A DNA stretch of 64,000 nucleotides from Microbacterium sp. 67-17. Its GTDB lineage: Bacteria > Actinomycetota > Actinomycetes > Actinomycetales > Microbacteriaceae. The translations under genes and the position numbers were made by a program. This document shows, piece after piece, positions 8,562 to 17,867 of the stretch; position 1 is the stretch's first letter, and each line of letters starts with the position of its first letter. The stretch is from positions 242,324-306,323 of the forward strand of contig NZ_MKTR01000034.1 in NCBI RefSeq assembly GCF_001898325.1, written 5' to 3'. A model generated the notes under the pieces. It saw nothing but the letters and a program-made list of their open reading frames with translations. It searched no databases and was not told the origin of the DNA.

Positions 8562-9947
8562 CTACGAAGGAGTATGCGTCTTGGAGATCGTCTGCGTGGG
8601 GCAGACACCTGACACGCATAAGAAGTCACCTTGGGCCCCTTGGTACATCGTCTGCCAATACTCGGAACCGCTCGAGTTCATGAACAAGCCATACGCCTCG
8701 TGGGCGGGGACGGGGTGCCGGTAGCCATTGACTTGCATTACACCGCTCGCCCATGTATTCACGTATACGACGTACCGAATCGCGCCGGTGGAGCAAAACG
8801 GGTTCCCAACCTCATGGCTGACCTTCACCTTGTAGAGGCTTGAGCTGACGCTGCGCTCGCTGAAGACGATGCCGCTGGTCGATGCCGTGCGGGTCTCCTT
8901 GAGTCCGCCCGAGCTGTTGTACAGATGGGACTGCCCGACATGCTTCTCCTCGATGACGTAGTTCGGTCCGAAGTCGATCTTCATTCGGGCGCCGGTTCGA
9001 TGGGAGTTGTACCACCACGGGTCCTCGTAGAGCGTCGGGGTCACGTAGCCGCGGTTGTCTCCACCGAACTTATCGCCGAAGGTGCCGACGCACCCGCCGA
9101 AGGCGCCCTGGATGATGTCCCAGTCGACGCGATTGTTCGTGATGAACGTGTTGTACAGGAACCAGGATGCGACTGGCTGAAGAGACAGCGACGAGATCGG
9201 ATCGTCCGTAGTCTCCACAAGTTTGGCGGCGTTGGCGGCAAGCGTATGGACCTGGAAGGTCAGTTCATCGCCGCCGATCTCTCGTGTTGCAGGTAGGACC
9301 GTGTAGGTGTAGTCCGTTCCTGGCTGAAGGCCACTTTCACTGAATGACGCATCGTCTGCAGTGCCCACGAAGACTCCGTCGCGGTACACGTCGTAGAGGA
9401 CTTTCTCGTCGTCAACCCACGCGGCTGAGAAGGACGTTGACGAGGTCGCCGTGGAGAATGCGAGGTCAAGGGAGGCGGGATCGATCTGCGGTAGATCGCT
9501 GAACGAGATCTTTTCCTCTGAAGTCTGCGGTTCCCCGTCGGTGAAGTAATTGACGCCCTCAACCCACCCCTCGAGCCCGGGTTCGGTGGCGTCAGAAGTC
9601 GCCTTCTGCTCTTTCGGTGCATACAGTGAGCGGAGCAGGACGGGGTCCCCGCCGGACGTCAGGGCAACTGCAGTTTTCTCGTCGGGCTTAGCCTCGTCGA
9701 TGTCGACAATCTCGAGCCGCTTTCCCCGTTCGTCCGTGACCTCCTCGAGATTATCGGCCGGAGCGTCAAGCGACACCTGTACTTCATCATCGCCTGGTGC
9801 TGGGGCCGCAATAGCAGAAGGTGCGAACGCTCCGACGGCGAGCACCGCGCAGCCGAGTCCGCCGAGAATTGCCCGCCTCGCCGCACCGGCGATGGTGGTC
9901 TTGCTCCCCCGAAGGGAAGGTTCCTGGTTCCTGAGTGTTGGGCTCAT
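8562..9947 (-). CDS. Secreted protein with FN3 and DUF3238-like domains
   Basis: A 461-residue exported protein. Residues 1-48 form a long signal peptide: a basic start, a hydrophobic stretch AILGGLGCAVLAVGAFA and an AIAAPA cleavage region. A fibronectin type III-like repeat lies around residues 160-235 (DVYRDGVFVGTADDASFSE then LQPGTDYTYTV). The last 190 residues include FGGDNRGY and a following SHRTGARMKIDF, a layout like that of DUF3238, a poorly known domain of extracellular proteins. Several cysteines near the end could form disulfides. No catalytic motif is obvious. A GAGAGG ribosome site lies about 10 bases before the ATG. A membrane protein gene follows directly. The function is unknown; an envelope or extracellular binding role is the best guess. 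Confidence 0.75.
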   Translation of the reverse strand: MSPTLRNQEPSLRGSKTTIAGAARRAILGGLGCAVLAVGAFAPSAIAAPAPGDDEVQVSLDAPADNLEEVTDERGKRLEIVDIDEAKPDEKTAVALTSGGDPVLLRSLYAPKEQKATSDATEPGLEGWVEGVNYFTDGEPQTSEEKISFSDLPQIDPASLDLAFSTATSSTSFSAAWVDDEKVLYDVYRDGVFVGTADDASFSESGLQPGTDYTYTVLPATREIGGDELTFQVHTLAANAAKLVETTDDPISSLSLQPVASWFLYNTFITNNRVDWDIIQGAFGGCVGTFGDKFGGDNRGYVTPTLYEDPWWYNSHRTGARMKIDFGPNYVIEEKHVGQSHLYNSSGGLKETRTASTSGIVFSERSVSSSLYKVKVSHEVGNPFCSTGAIRYVVYVNTWASGVMQVNGYRHPVPAHEAYGLFMNSSGSEYWQTMYQGAQGDFLCVSGVCPTQTISKTHTPS

Positions 9948-10259
9948 CCGGTTTCGACCTCTCTGTTGGAAACGCGTGGATCTCTAACTTCCAACCCACG
10001 CTTACGCACGATCACGGACACGTATGTAGGTATTTCGGGGGACAAACGAGAGCTTTGCTCCCTGCCCGCGTCCGAAGACGAGCGTTCGACGGACTCTTTA
10101 GACGGGCCGACGTGTGCTTCAGAAGCCCCGGGCCTTACGCGGCGCAGCCGGGCGAGCACGTAGGCGTCCGCTTCTCGCCATTCGAATTGACACTCGCGGT
10201 GCAGCTATCGCCGCGCACTCGAGTTGAAAACCAAACATCGCTCGGTTTAATGTGATGCC
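9948..10259. other. Divergent intergenic region with a short inverted repeat
   Basis: This 312-base gap separates the secreted-protein gene (minus) from the GH3 gene (plus) and must hold both promoters. An inverted repeat TTGGAA-N17-TTCCAA lies at 9966-9994, about 20 bases before the secreted-protein start, and could be an operator. A second small inverted repeat, AAACC...GGTTT, lies just before the GH3 start. No reading frame here looks real. Confidence 0.4.
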
Positions 10260-12071
10260 ATGAGCAATGGCGCCGCCGACTCCGCATCCGTTCCCCCCGT
10301 CGACACCCGCTACAAGGACTCCGCGCTCCCGGTCGAGCAACGCGTCGAGATCCTGCTTCAGCAGATGACCCTGGAGGAGAAGGCGGGTCTGTTCTTCCAG
10401 ACGATGATCGCTCTCGGCCCCGGCGGCGAGCTGTCAGAGGGGGAGGCCGCCTTCGGAATCGCATCGAACCGCGAATACGTCGTGGAGCGCCACCTCACGC
10501 ACTTCAACCTGCTGGGCGCAGCGCCCACGGCACGCGAGATCGCGCGCTGGCACAACAAGCTCCAGGAACTCGCAGCCTCGACGCGCCTGGGCATTCCCGT
10601 CACGATCTCAACCGACCCGCGCCATTCGTTCAGCGAGAACCCGGGCGCGGCGATCTTCGCAGGGCCGTTCTCACAGTGGCCCGAGCCGCTCGGCCTTGCC
10701 GCGACCCAGGATGCCGAACTCATCGAGCGTTTCGGTGACATCGCTCGCCAGGAATACACCGCCGTCGGCATCCGTGCTGCCCTGCACCCCCAGGTCGACC
10801 TCGCCACCGAACCCCGCTGGGCGCGTCAGTTGCAGACCTTCGGCGAAGACCCCGACCTGTCGGGACGGCTCGGCGCCGCCTACATTCGCGGCTTCCAGAA
10901 CGGCTCAGCCTTCGGGTCGGGCGCCGTCTCGACGATGGTCAAGCACTTTCCCGGAGGCGGCCCGCAGAAGGACGGCGAAGACCCGCACTTTGCATACGGC
11001 CGTGAGCAGGTTTATCCCGGCGGCAAGTTCGACCTGCACCTGAAGCCCTTCGAGGCGGCGTTCGAGGTCGGCGTGCGGCAGGTCATGCCGTACTACGGAA
11101 TGCCGGTGGGCACCGAGTACGAAGAGGTCGGATTCGGCTTCAACAAGAGCGTCCTGACGGGCCTACTGCGCGAGCGCTATGGGTTCGAGGGCATCGTCTG
11201 CACCGACTGGGGATTGCTCACCGATCAGCCGATCCTCGGCGACGACTTCCCCGCCCGCGCCTGGGGTGCCGAGCACCTGACCCCGGGGGAGCGGGCGGTC
11301 AAGATCCTCGATGCCGGTGCCGACCAGTTCGGCGGCGAGGACGACCCGACTCTGCTGATCGGACTGGTGCGGGCAGGCGGGCTCAGCGAGGACCGCCTGG
11401 ATGTCTCGGCGCGGCGCCTGCTGCGCGAGAAGTTCGTGCTCGGCCTCTTCGACAACCCCTATGTCGACGAGGATGCCGCGGACCGCATCGTCGGCAATGC
11501 GGAGTTCCGTGCGGCGGGTGTCGCGGCCCAGCAGGCGTCGGTCACGGTGCTCACCAACGGCGTCCAGCGCGCCGCGACAACGCCCACGCTGCCGTTCGCA
11601 GCGGGACTGCGGCTCTATGTCGAGGGCATCGATCCTGCCGTGGCAAGCGGGTACGGTGAGGTCGTCGAGAGTCCGGACGATGCCGACCTCGCGATCCTGC
11701 GGCTGCAGGCTCCCTTCGAGCCGCGCGCCACGGCGTTCGAGAACTTCTTCCACGCCGGCTCGCTCGACTTCGCGGACGAGACGATTGCCCGCGTCGCGGA
11801 GGTCGGTGCCGTGACGACGACGGTGGTGGATGTTTTTCTGGATCGACCCGCGATCCTCGCGCCGATCGTCGAGGCTGCGCACGCGGTCGTCGTGAACTGG
11901 GGTGCGAGCGCCGACGCGCTGCTGTCGGTCCTGTCGGGAGGTGTCCCCGCTCGCGGAAAGTTGCCGTTCGACGTCCCGCGCAGCATGGCAGCGGTCGAGG
12001 CCTCCCGCCCCGATGTGCCTTTCGACACCGCGAACCCGCTGTTCCGTTTCGGTCACGGGCTTACGCTCTGA
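10260..12071 (+). CDS. Glycoside hydrolase family 3 protein (beta-glucosidase-like)
   Basis: A 603-residue GH3 enzyme. It contains the family features MTLEEKAGLFFQ near residue 36, the substrate-binding KHFPGGG near residue 223, and CTDWG near residue 320, whose Asp is the expected nucleophile (SDW in most members). The C-terminal (alpha/beta)6-type domain follows but is short. There is no signal peptide, so it should act inside the cell on imported beta-linked oligosaccharides. The start ATG at 10260 is the only plausible one, though no strong ribosome site is seen; a leaderless message is possible. A gluconokinase gene lies 63 bases downstream, in keeping with sugar use. The exact sugar cannot be read from sequence. 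Confidence 0.9.
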   Translation: MSNGAADSASVPPVDTRYKDSALPVEQRVEILLQQMTLEEKAGLFFQTMIALGPGGELSEGEAAFGIASNREYVVERHLTHFNLLGAAPTAREIARWHNKLQELAASTRLGIPVTISTDPRHSFSENPGAAIFAGPFSQWPEPLGLAATQDAELIERFGDIARQEYTAVGIRAALHPQVDLATEPRWARQLQTFGEDPDLSGRLGAAYIRGFQNGSAFGSGAVSTMVKHFPGGGPQKDGEDPHFAYGREQVYPGGKFDLHLKPFEAAFEVGVRQVMPYYGMPVGTEYEEVGFGFNKSVLTGLLRERYGFEGIVCTDWGLLTDQPILGDDFPARAWGAEHLTPGERAVKILDAGADQFGGEDDPTLLIGLVRAGGLSEDRLDVSARRLLREKFVLGLFDNPYVDEDAADRIVGNAEFRAAGVAAQQASVTVLTNGVQRAATTPTLPFAAGLRLYVEGIDPAVASGYGEVVESPDDADLAILRLQAPFEPRATAFENFFHAGSLDFADETIARVAEVGAVTTTVVDVFLDRPAILAPIVEAAHAVVVNWGASADALLSVLSGGVPARGKLPFDVPRSMAAVEASRPDVPFDTANPLFRFGHGLTL

Positions 12072-12134
12072 CCGGCGGGCACGGTACGCCGGTGCCGCGC
12101 TGAGCTCGCACGAGGCGCCCCGTAGGCTGACACC

Positions 12135-12686
12135 ATGACCCGACCCGGCCCCGCGATCGTCGTCATGGGGGTCAGCGCGAGCGGCAAGTCGGTGGTCGGG
12201 ATCGAGATCGCCCGGCGCCTTCACCTCCCCTTCGTCGACGCAGATGACCTGCATCCGGCTGAGAACGTCGCGAAGATGTCGCAGGGCATTCCGCTGACGG
12301 ATGCCGACAGGATGCCGTGGCTCGACCTCGTCGGCGAGCGCTTGGCGCTGCGCTCTGCAGACGGAGCGGTGCCAGACAGCGCGGCAGCCGCGGCATCCGG
12401 TGTCGTTGTCGCGTGCTCCGCGCTGAAGCGGTCGTATCGTGATCGCCTGCGTGCACGCGCTCCGCACACGGTTTTCGTGCACCTCACCGGCGATCCGGAG
12501 CTCCTCAGCAACCGGGCCCTGGCGCGCACCGGACACTTCATGCCCCCCGCGCTGCTTGCCTCGCAACTGGCCACGCTCGAACCCCTCGGCGACGACGAGC
12601 CGGGTCTGGTGGTCGATGTCGCCGAGGACGTGGCGACCGTCGCCGAGCGCGCAGTGGAGTGGGCGCAGCGCACTGCCGAGGGCTGA
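12135..12686 (+). CDS. gntK: Gluconokinase
   Basis: A 183-residue kinase of the GntK family, which phosphorylates gluconate to 6-phosphogluconate for the pentose phosphate pathway. The P-loop GVSASGKS is at residues 12-19, followed by DADDLHP and the NVAKMSQGIPLTDADRMPWL block that marks this family, then ACSALKRSYRDRLR. The length is normal. The ATG at 12135 is supported by the conserved MGVSASGKS spacing. It follows the GH3 gene on the same strand, and the two may share a transcript for glucoside or gluconate use. Confidence 0.93.
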   Translation: MTRPGPAIVVMGVSASGKSVVGIEIARRLHLPFVDADDLHPAENVAKMSQGIPLTDADRMPWLDLVGERLALRSADGAVPDSAAAAASGVVVACSALKRSYRDRLRARAPHTVFVHLTGDPELLSNRALARTGHFMPPALLASQLATLEPLGDDEPGLVVDVAEDVATVAERAVEWAQRTAEG

Positions 12687-12855
12687 GGCGGCCTCCGCGC
12701 TGAAGGCTCCCTGAGTGCCCTGTCGCAACGCCACAACCGGCCCGACCGACGGGGTCGACCCTCGTTGTAGGCATCGTGAAGCGATTTGAGCCGTCTTTGT
12801 GGGATGCCTACCGTGGGTCCTGACGTTCCCTTCCCCCTCATCGAGAGGTGATCCC

Positions 12856-14907
12856 ATGGTCGACGCTGCCGTCCGTCCGTCCGAAACACCCACCGCCGAA
12901 CCGCACATCGACACCGAACTGATCACCCGGATGCTGCTTGGTACATGGGCAGATACGCGCCGCGAAGCCCGCGAGATGATCAAGGACCCCGCGTTCTGGC
13001 AGATCAACGGACTGCCCATGGATGAGCACCGCGAACGTGTCCTCAGCCAGCTGCATCTGCTGGTCGACGCCGGGGGCTCCCGCCGCGCGTTCCCGAAGAA
13101 GTACGGCGGCCTCGAAGACAACGGCGCGAACCTCGCCGGCTTCGAGGAGCTCGTGCTCGCCGACCCGAGCCTGCAGATCAAGTCGGGCGTCCAGTGGGGA
13201 CTGTTCGGCTCGGCGATCTACCAGCTCGGCACCGAGAAGCACCACGACCGCTGGCTTCCCGACGTGATCTCCCTCGCCCTGCCCGGCGCCTTCGCCATGA
13301 CCGAAACGGGGCACGGGTCGGATGTCGCGGCGATCGGAACCACGGCGACCTACGACGCCGACACCGAAGAGTTCGTCATCCACACGCCCTTCCGGGGAGC
13401 GTGGAAGGACTACCTCGGCAACGCCGCGCTGCACGGCAAGGCCGCGACGGTGTTCGCGCAGCTCATCACCGGCGGCGTGAACTACGGCGTGCACTGCTTC
13501 TTCGTGCCCATCCGTGATGACGAGGGCGCCTTCCTGCCCGGCGTCGGCGGTGAGGATGACGGCGTCAAGGGCGGCCTCAACGGCATCGACAACGGCCGCC
13601 TGCACTTCGATCAGGTCCGCATCCCGCGCGAGAACCTGCTGAACCGCTACGGCGATGTCGCCCCCGACGGCACCTACTCGAGCCCGATCGACAGCCCCGG
13701 CCGCCGCTTCTTCACGATGCTCGGCGCCCTCGTGCAGGGCCGCGTTTCGCTCGACGGCGCCTCGACGTGGGCATCCGCGCTCGCCCTCACGATCGCGGTG
13801 ACATACGGCAACCAGCGCCGCCAGTTCGACAGCGGCGCAGGAACTCCCGAGGTGACCCTGCTCGACTACGGCAAGCACCAGCGTCGGCTGCTTCCCCGGC
13901 TCGCACAGGTCTACGCGCAGGCCTTCGCGCACGACGAGCTGCTGCAGATGTTCGACGGTGTCTTCAGTGGTCGCACCGACACCCCCGAGGAGCGCGAGGA
14001 CCTCGAGACCCTCGCTGCCGCGCTGAAGGCGCTGTCGACGTGGAACGCGCTCGACACGATCCAGGAGGCCCGCGAAGCGTGCGGCGGTCAGGGCTTCCTC
14101 GCCGAGAATCGCCTCACGGCCTTGCGCGCCGACCTCGACATCTACGTCACCTTCGAGGGTGACAACAACGTCTTGCTGCAGCTGGTCGGCAAGCGGTTGC
14201 TCTCGGACTACGCCAAGCAGTTCAAGGGCAAGGATGCAGCATCCCTCGCCCGTTTCGCCGTCGGGCAGACTGCCGGCAACGTGGTGCACGGCGCGGGGCT
14301 TCGCCAGTTCGGACAGGTCGTCACCGACTTCGGCTCCACCGCCCGCGCCGTCGAGCGCGGACTTCGCGGTGACCAGCAGCATGAGCTGCTCGGCGACCGC
14401 GTGCAGCAGATGGTGGCCGACATCGCCGGGCGGCTGCGTCCGGCATCCAAGATGTCGAAGACGGATGCCGCAGCACTGTTCAACGAAAATCAGGCAGAGC
14501 TCATCGAAGCTGGTCGCGCCCACGGCGAGCTGCTGCAGTGGGAGGCATTCACGGATGCCGTGAACCGCATCGAGGATGCCGACACCAAGCAGGTCCTGAC
14601 CTGGCTGCGCGACCTGTTCGGTCTGACCCTCATCGAGAAGCACCTTTCGTGGTACCTCATCAACGGGCGTCTCTCGACCCAGCGGGCCGCTGCGGTAACG
14701 CGCTACATCGACCGGCTGCTGCGCAGACTGCGCCCGCACGCACAGGACCTCGTCGACGCGTTCGGCTACGAGCCCGAGCACGTGCGTGCCCCCATCGCTT
14801 CCGGCGCAGAGCAGGCCCGTCAGGAGGAGGCCGCCGACTACTACGCGGGCCAGGCGGCCGACGGCTCCGCGCCGATTCCCGAGAAGGCAGCCAAGTCCGG
14901 TCGGTGA
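12856..14907 (+). CDS. Acyl-CoA dehydrogenase/oxidase family protein
   Basis: A 683-residue flavoprotein of the acyl-CoA dehydrogenase superfamily in its long, oxidase-like form. It has the FAD/substrate motif AMTETGHGSDV (about residue 150), the later block EACGGQGFL with TFEGDNNVLLQ (about residues 410-440), which is typical of acyl-CoA oxidases, and a long helical C-terminal half. It should carry out the first oxidation step of fatty-acid breakdown. The ATG at 12856 was chosen because GAGAGGTGATCCC precedes it; the frame is open for 19 more codons without a ribosome site. The 169-base gap before it shows no clear signal. It probably stands alone. Confidence 0.92.
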   Translation: MVDAAVRPSETPTAEPHIDTELITRMLLGTWADTRREAREMIKDPAFWQINGLPMDEHRERVLSQLHLLVDAGGSRRAFPKKYGGLEDNGANLAGFEELVLADPSLQIKSGVQWGLFGSAIYQLGTEKHHDRWLPDVISLALPGAFAMTETGHGSDVAAIGTTATYDADTEEFVIHTPFRGAWKDYLGNAALHGKAATVFAQLITGGVNYGVHCFFVPIRDDEGAFLPGVGGEDDGVKGGLNGIDNGRLHFDQVRIPRENLLNRYGDVAPDGTYSSPIDSPGRRFFTMLGALVQGRVSLDGASTWASALALTIAVTYGNQRRQFDSGAGTPEVTLLDYGKHQRRLLPRLAQVYAQAFAHDELLQMFDGVFSGRTDTPEEREDLETLAAALKALSTWNALDTIQEAREACGGQGFLAENRLTALRADLDIYVTFEGDNNVLLQLVGKRLLSDYAKQFKGKDAASLARFAVGQTAGNVVHGAGLRQFGQVVTDFGSTARAVERGLRGDQQHELLGDRVQQMVADIAGRLRPASKMSKTDAAALFNENQAELIEAGRAHGELLQWEAFTDAVNRIEDADTKQVLTWLRDLFGLTLIEKHLSWYLINGRLSTQRAAAVTRYIDRLLRRLRPHAQDLVDAFGYEPEHVRAPIASGAEQARQEEAADYYAGQAADGSAPIPEKAAKSGR

Positions 14908-14961
14908 GGCCGCTCACACCGGGGCACTGTCGATGTCGGCGGCGGGGCCTAGCGTGTGAGC

Positions 14962-15555
14962 ATGAGTCCTGAGGTGGTTCGCTCCGATCTGGTCGTCGAG
15001 GCTGACGGTCTCGCCCGCTGCGGCTGGGTCGGCGCCGATCCGGAGTACATCCGCTATCACGACGAGGAGTGGGGACAGCCGCTGCACGGTGACCGTGCCC
15101 TGTTCGAGAAGATGAGTCTCGAAGGGTTTCAGGCGGGGTTGTCGTGGATCACGATTCTGCGCAAGCGTCCGCGCTTCCGCGAGGTGTTCGAGGGCTTCGA
15201 GCCCGAGGTCGTCGCAACGTTCGGCGGCGACGATATCGAGCGCCTCATGGCGGATGCCGGAATCGTGCGCAACCGGGCCAAGATCGAGGCGACGATCTCC
15301 AACGCGAGGCTCGTGGCCGACATGGCAGCCGGGAATCTCGACGCGCTGCTGTGGTCTTTCGCCGTCCCGCCCGGTGATCGGCCGCGCCCCACCGTGCTGA
15401 GCGAGGTCCCGGCCACGACCGCGGCATCCGATGCCCTGAGCCGGGATCTGCGCCGCCGCGGGTTCCGTTTCGTCGGGCCGACGACGATGTACGCCCTCAT
15501 GCAATCGGCCGGGATGGTCGACGATCACCTCGACGGGTGCTGGCGAGCCGCCTGA
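14962..15555 (+). CDS. tag: DNA-3-methyladenine glycosylase I
   Basis: A 197-residue Tag-type base-excision repair enzyme that removes 3-methyladenine from alkylated DNA. The N-terminal zinc and base-binding block RCGWVG...YHDEEWG is present, then LFEKMSLEGFQAGLSW and the helix-hairpin-helix region, and a C-terminal block FVGPTTMYALMQS with GMVDDHL. The last zinc ligands are partly present (H and C near the end). Start: the ATG at 14962 is preferred, but the GTG at 14956 is equally open; neither has a clear ribosome site. It follows the acyl-CoA dehydrogenase gene and stands alone. Confidence 0.93.
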   Translation: MSPEVVRSDLVVEADGLARCGWVGADPEYIRYHDEEWGQPLHGDRALFEKMSLEGFQAGLSWITILRKRPRFREVFEGFEPEVVATFGGDDIERLMADAGIVRNRAKIEATISNARLVADMAAGNLDALLWSFAVPPGDRPRPTVLSEVPATTAASDALSRDLRRRGFRFVGPTTMYALMQSAGMVDDHLDGCWRAA

Positions 15556-15585
15556 TTCGGGGGGTCGCGGTGCCCACCGCGGGGT

Positions 15586-16062
15586 TTATGCGCCGGGATC
15601 GGTCAGCTCTGGAGTGGCAAGTGTGACGCCGGTCTCGACCAGGTGGGGGGCGTCGTGGTCGACGACCTTCACGATCACACCCCGGCGCCGCAGTTCGGCC
15701 ACGGTGCGGATCTCTTCCCCGACGTCTCGCCCCAAAGCGTGCACTGTTGCGACAACGACGACATCGCCTCGGCGCAGGCGCCCGAACAGGCGCGCCAGTC
15801 GGTCTTCCCAGGACTCAAGGGTCTCGGGTGATGGATGCCGAAAGCCGTCGATCGGCACACCGAATCGCGTCAGCGCTTCGCGCTGGCTCACGACGGGCGG
15901 CATCCCCTCGCGGGAGACCACAATTCCCACCAGACGCGCGTCCGATGGGCGCGCCCGCCACCACGCGCTGTCGGCGCGTTGTGGCGCGAAGCACGTCGGA
16001 CACTCCGCCGCCTGGTGCGCGCCGGGGGATGCTGCGACGGGCCCGCCCTGATCGTCAGTCAT
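15586..16062 (-). CDS. Resolvase-like catalytic-domain protein without DNA-binding domain
   Basis: A 158-residue protein whose second half resembles the N-terminal domain of serine recombinases: LVGIVVSREG, then SWEDRLARLFGRLRRGDVVVVATVHALGRDVGEEI and ELRRRGVIVKVV, parallel to the resolvase DRLSR and ELRERGV blocks. A serine stands in VVSREG, but the usual Arg just before it is missing, and there is no helix-turn-helix at the C-terminus, so it is probably not an active recombinase on its own. The first 50 residues include a CPTC pair that could bind metal. The ATG at 16062 has GGAGG before it. It is convergent with tag and lies after the antiporter gene on the same strand. Confidence 0.65.
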   Translation of the reverse strand: MTDDQGGPVAASPGAHQAAECPTCFAPQRADSAWWRARPSDARLVGIVVSREGMPPVVSQREALTRFGVPIDGFRHPSPETLESWEDRLARLFGRLRRGDVVVVATVHALGRDVGEEIRTVAELRRRGVIVKVVDHDAPHLVETGVTLATPELTDPGA

Positions 16063-16112
16063 GGAGGCCTCCACGGCTATTGTGCCTGACGGCGTGGACA
16101 ACCGGCGTCGCG

Positions 16113-17867
16113 TCAGTCCGCGCTCTCGAGGCGCAGCTCGAGGTTTATCTGCGAGGCATCGAGTTCGGCGAGGGCACGCCGCAGTGCCGCGCTGCCGAAC
16201 TCTCCGCCGCTGCTGAGCTCGATGAGCCGCTCCCGGCGCACGCGGATGAGGGCGAGCCGTAGCTCGAGGATGTCGCGGGCCTCGTCATCCTCTGCCTCGC
16301 CTGCCTGGAGGAACATCGGCCCGACCCGCTCGGTGAACTCCGCCGCAAACGGCGAACCGTCGCGTCGCGTGAGCGATCCCTCGTCGGCTGCCATCAGTGC
16401 AGCCTGGTGCATCTCGCGCACGAGCCGTTGCTGCTCGGAGCGCACCAGATTCTCGTCGTCCTCGTTGGAGACCCGGAGGAGGCGAACCAGGCCCGGCAGG
16501 GTGAAGCCCTGGAGCATGAGGCTGGTCAGGGCGACGGTGAAGGCGACGAAGATGAGGAAGTGCCGGGAGGGGGCATCGGCCGGCAGCGTCTGGGCTGCCG
16601 CAAGGGTCACGACACCACGCATCCCCGACCAGACGATGATCGTGCCATGCTTCCAGCCGAGAGGTGCGGCGCGGTAGTAGTTGAGGTCCGACATCGCCCG
16701 AGCGACGCGACGGCGGAAAATCGCCATGCGACGGTTCCAGCTGTCCTCGGTGATGCGCCGGCCACGGTCGCCGAGCTGCTGCGGGCCCCCGGCTTCGATC
16801 TCGTCGATCCGGTCGGAGACGGCGTTCAGGCGCTCGGTGCGCCTCGGATGCAGCCGCCGCCCCTGGCCCCACACCAGCAGTGCGACGTACCCGGCACGAA
16901 CGGCGAGCAGGATTCCGAGGGCGGCGCCAGCGATCCACAGGCCGTGGCCGATGCCGTGGATGCCGTTGGCGGTGCCCGTCACGATCTCGCTCATTTCGAG
17001 GCCCATGACGAGGAAGACGCCCCCTTCGAGGAGGAGCTCGACGGTGTGCCAGGTGACGCGGTCGGACATGCGCTGTTCGGGTGTGAACCACCGGGCGGCG
17101 CCCTGGCCGGTGACGATTCCGGCGACCACGGCGGCGACGAGCCCCGACCCGCCCAGCTCTTCGGTGGGGAGGTAGGCGACGAAGGGAACGATGAACCCGG
17201 CCGCCGTCGTCGCCGCCGAGCTACGCAGCCAGGATCGCAATCGAAGGTTCGCGTAGCCGACGATCGCGCCGATCACGATCGCGATGAACACCGCCCAGAA
17301 GAACCCGCCGACCGCGTCGATGGCGGGCGGAGCCTGACCGGTCGAGGCGATCATGACGAATGCCGCCACCGCCGAGTTGAGGATCACCAGTGCGCTCGCG
17401 TCGTTGAGCAGGCTTTCACCTTCCAGCATCGTCACGACGCGACGAGACACCCCGAGCCGCTTGGCGACAGCTGTAGCGACGGCATCCGTGGGGCTGAGGA
17501 TCGCGCCGAGGGCGAGCGCGAGAGGGTACCCGAGGTCGGGGATCACGACGTAGAAGAACGTGCCCAGCACGAACGAACTCACGAACACGAGCACCACCGC
17601 GAGACCCGCGATGGGAAGGAGATCGCGGCGGAACTCAACGGCGGGCAGCGACACTGCCGCCGAGTACAGCAGCGGGGGCAGCACTCCGACCAGGATCCAC
17701 TCCGGGTTGACGCTGATGTCGGGCAGGAACGGAAGGTAGCTCGCAATGATGCCGATGACGACGAGCAGAAGGGGACCGGCGACTCTGATGCGCGGGGCAA
17801 CCCTTGCCGTCATCGCGACGACGAGCACACCGCCGATGACGAAGAGGAAGGCTTCGGTTGTGGTCAC
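16113..17867 (-). CDS. Na+/H+ antiporter, CPA1 family (NhaP-like)
   Basis: A 584-residue membrane protein with about twelve hydrophobic segments over the first 420 residues and a long cytoplasmic C-terminal tail. Family marks are [11 protein letters not shown] (ion-binding region), [13 protein letters not shown], and [15 protein letters not shown]. It should exchange cytoplasmic Na+ for H+ and help pH or salt balance. The GTG start at 17867 overlaps the mdh stop by four bases (GTGA), showing coupled translation. The frame is open upstream only within mdh. The tail is charged and may regulate the pump. Confidence 0.92.
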   Translation of the reverse strand: MTTTEAFLFVIGGVLVVAMTARVAPRIRVAGPLLLVVIGIIASYLPFLPDISVNPEWILVGVLPPLLYSAAVSLPAVEFRRDLLPIAGLAVVLVFVSSFVLGTFFYVVIPDLGYPLALALGAILSPTDAVATAVAKRLGVSRRVVTMLEGESLLNDASALVILNSAVAAFVMIASTGQAPPAIDAVGGFFWAVFIAIVIGAIVGYANLRLRSWLRSSAATTAAGFIVPFVAYLPTEELGGSGLVAAVVAGIVTGQGAARWFTPEQRMSDRVTWHTVELLLEGGVFLVMGLEMSEIVTGTANGIHGIGHGLWIAGAALGILLAVRAGYVALLVWGQGRRLHPRRTERLNAVSDRIDEIEAGGPQQLGDRGRRITEDSWNRRMAIFRRRVARAMSDLNYYRAAPLGWKHGTIIVWSGMRGVVTLAAAQTLPADAPSRHFLIFVAFTVALTSLMLQGFTLPGLVRLLRVSNEDDENLVRSEQQRLVREMHQAALMAADEGSLTRRDGSPFAAEFTERVGPMFLQAGEAEDDEARDILELRLALIRVRRERLIELSSGGEFGSAALRRALAELDASQINLELRLESAD

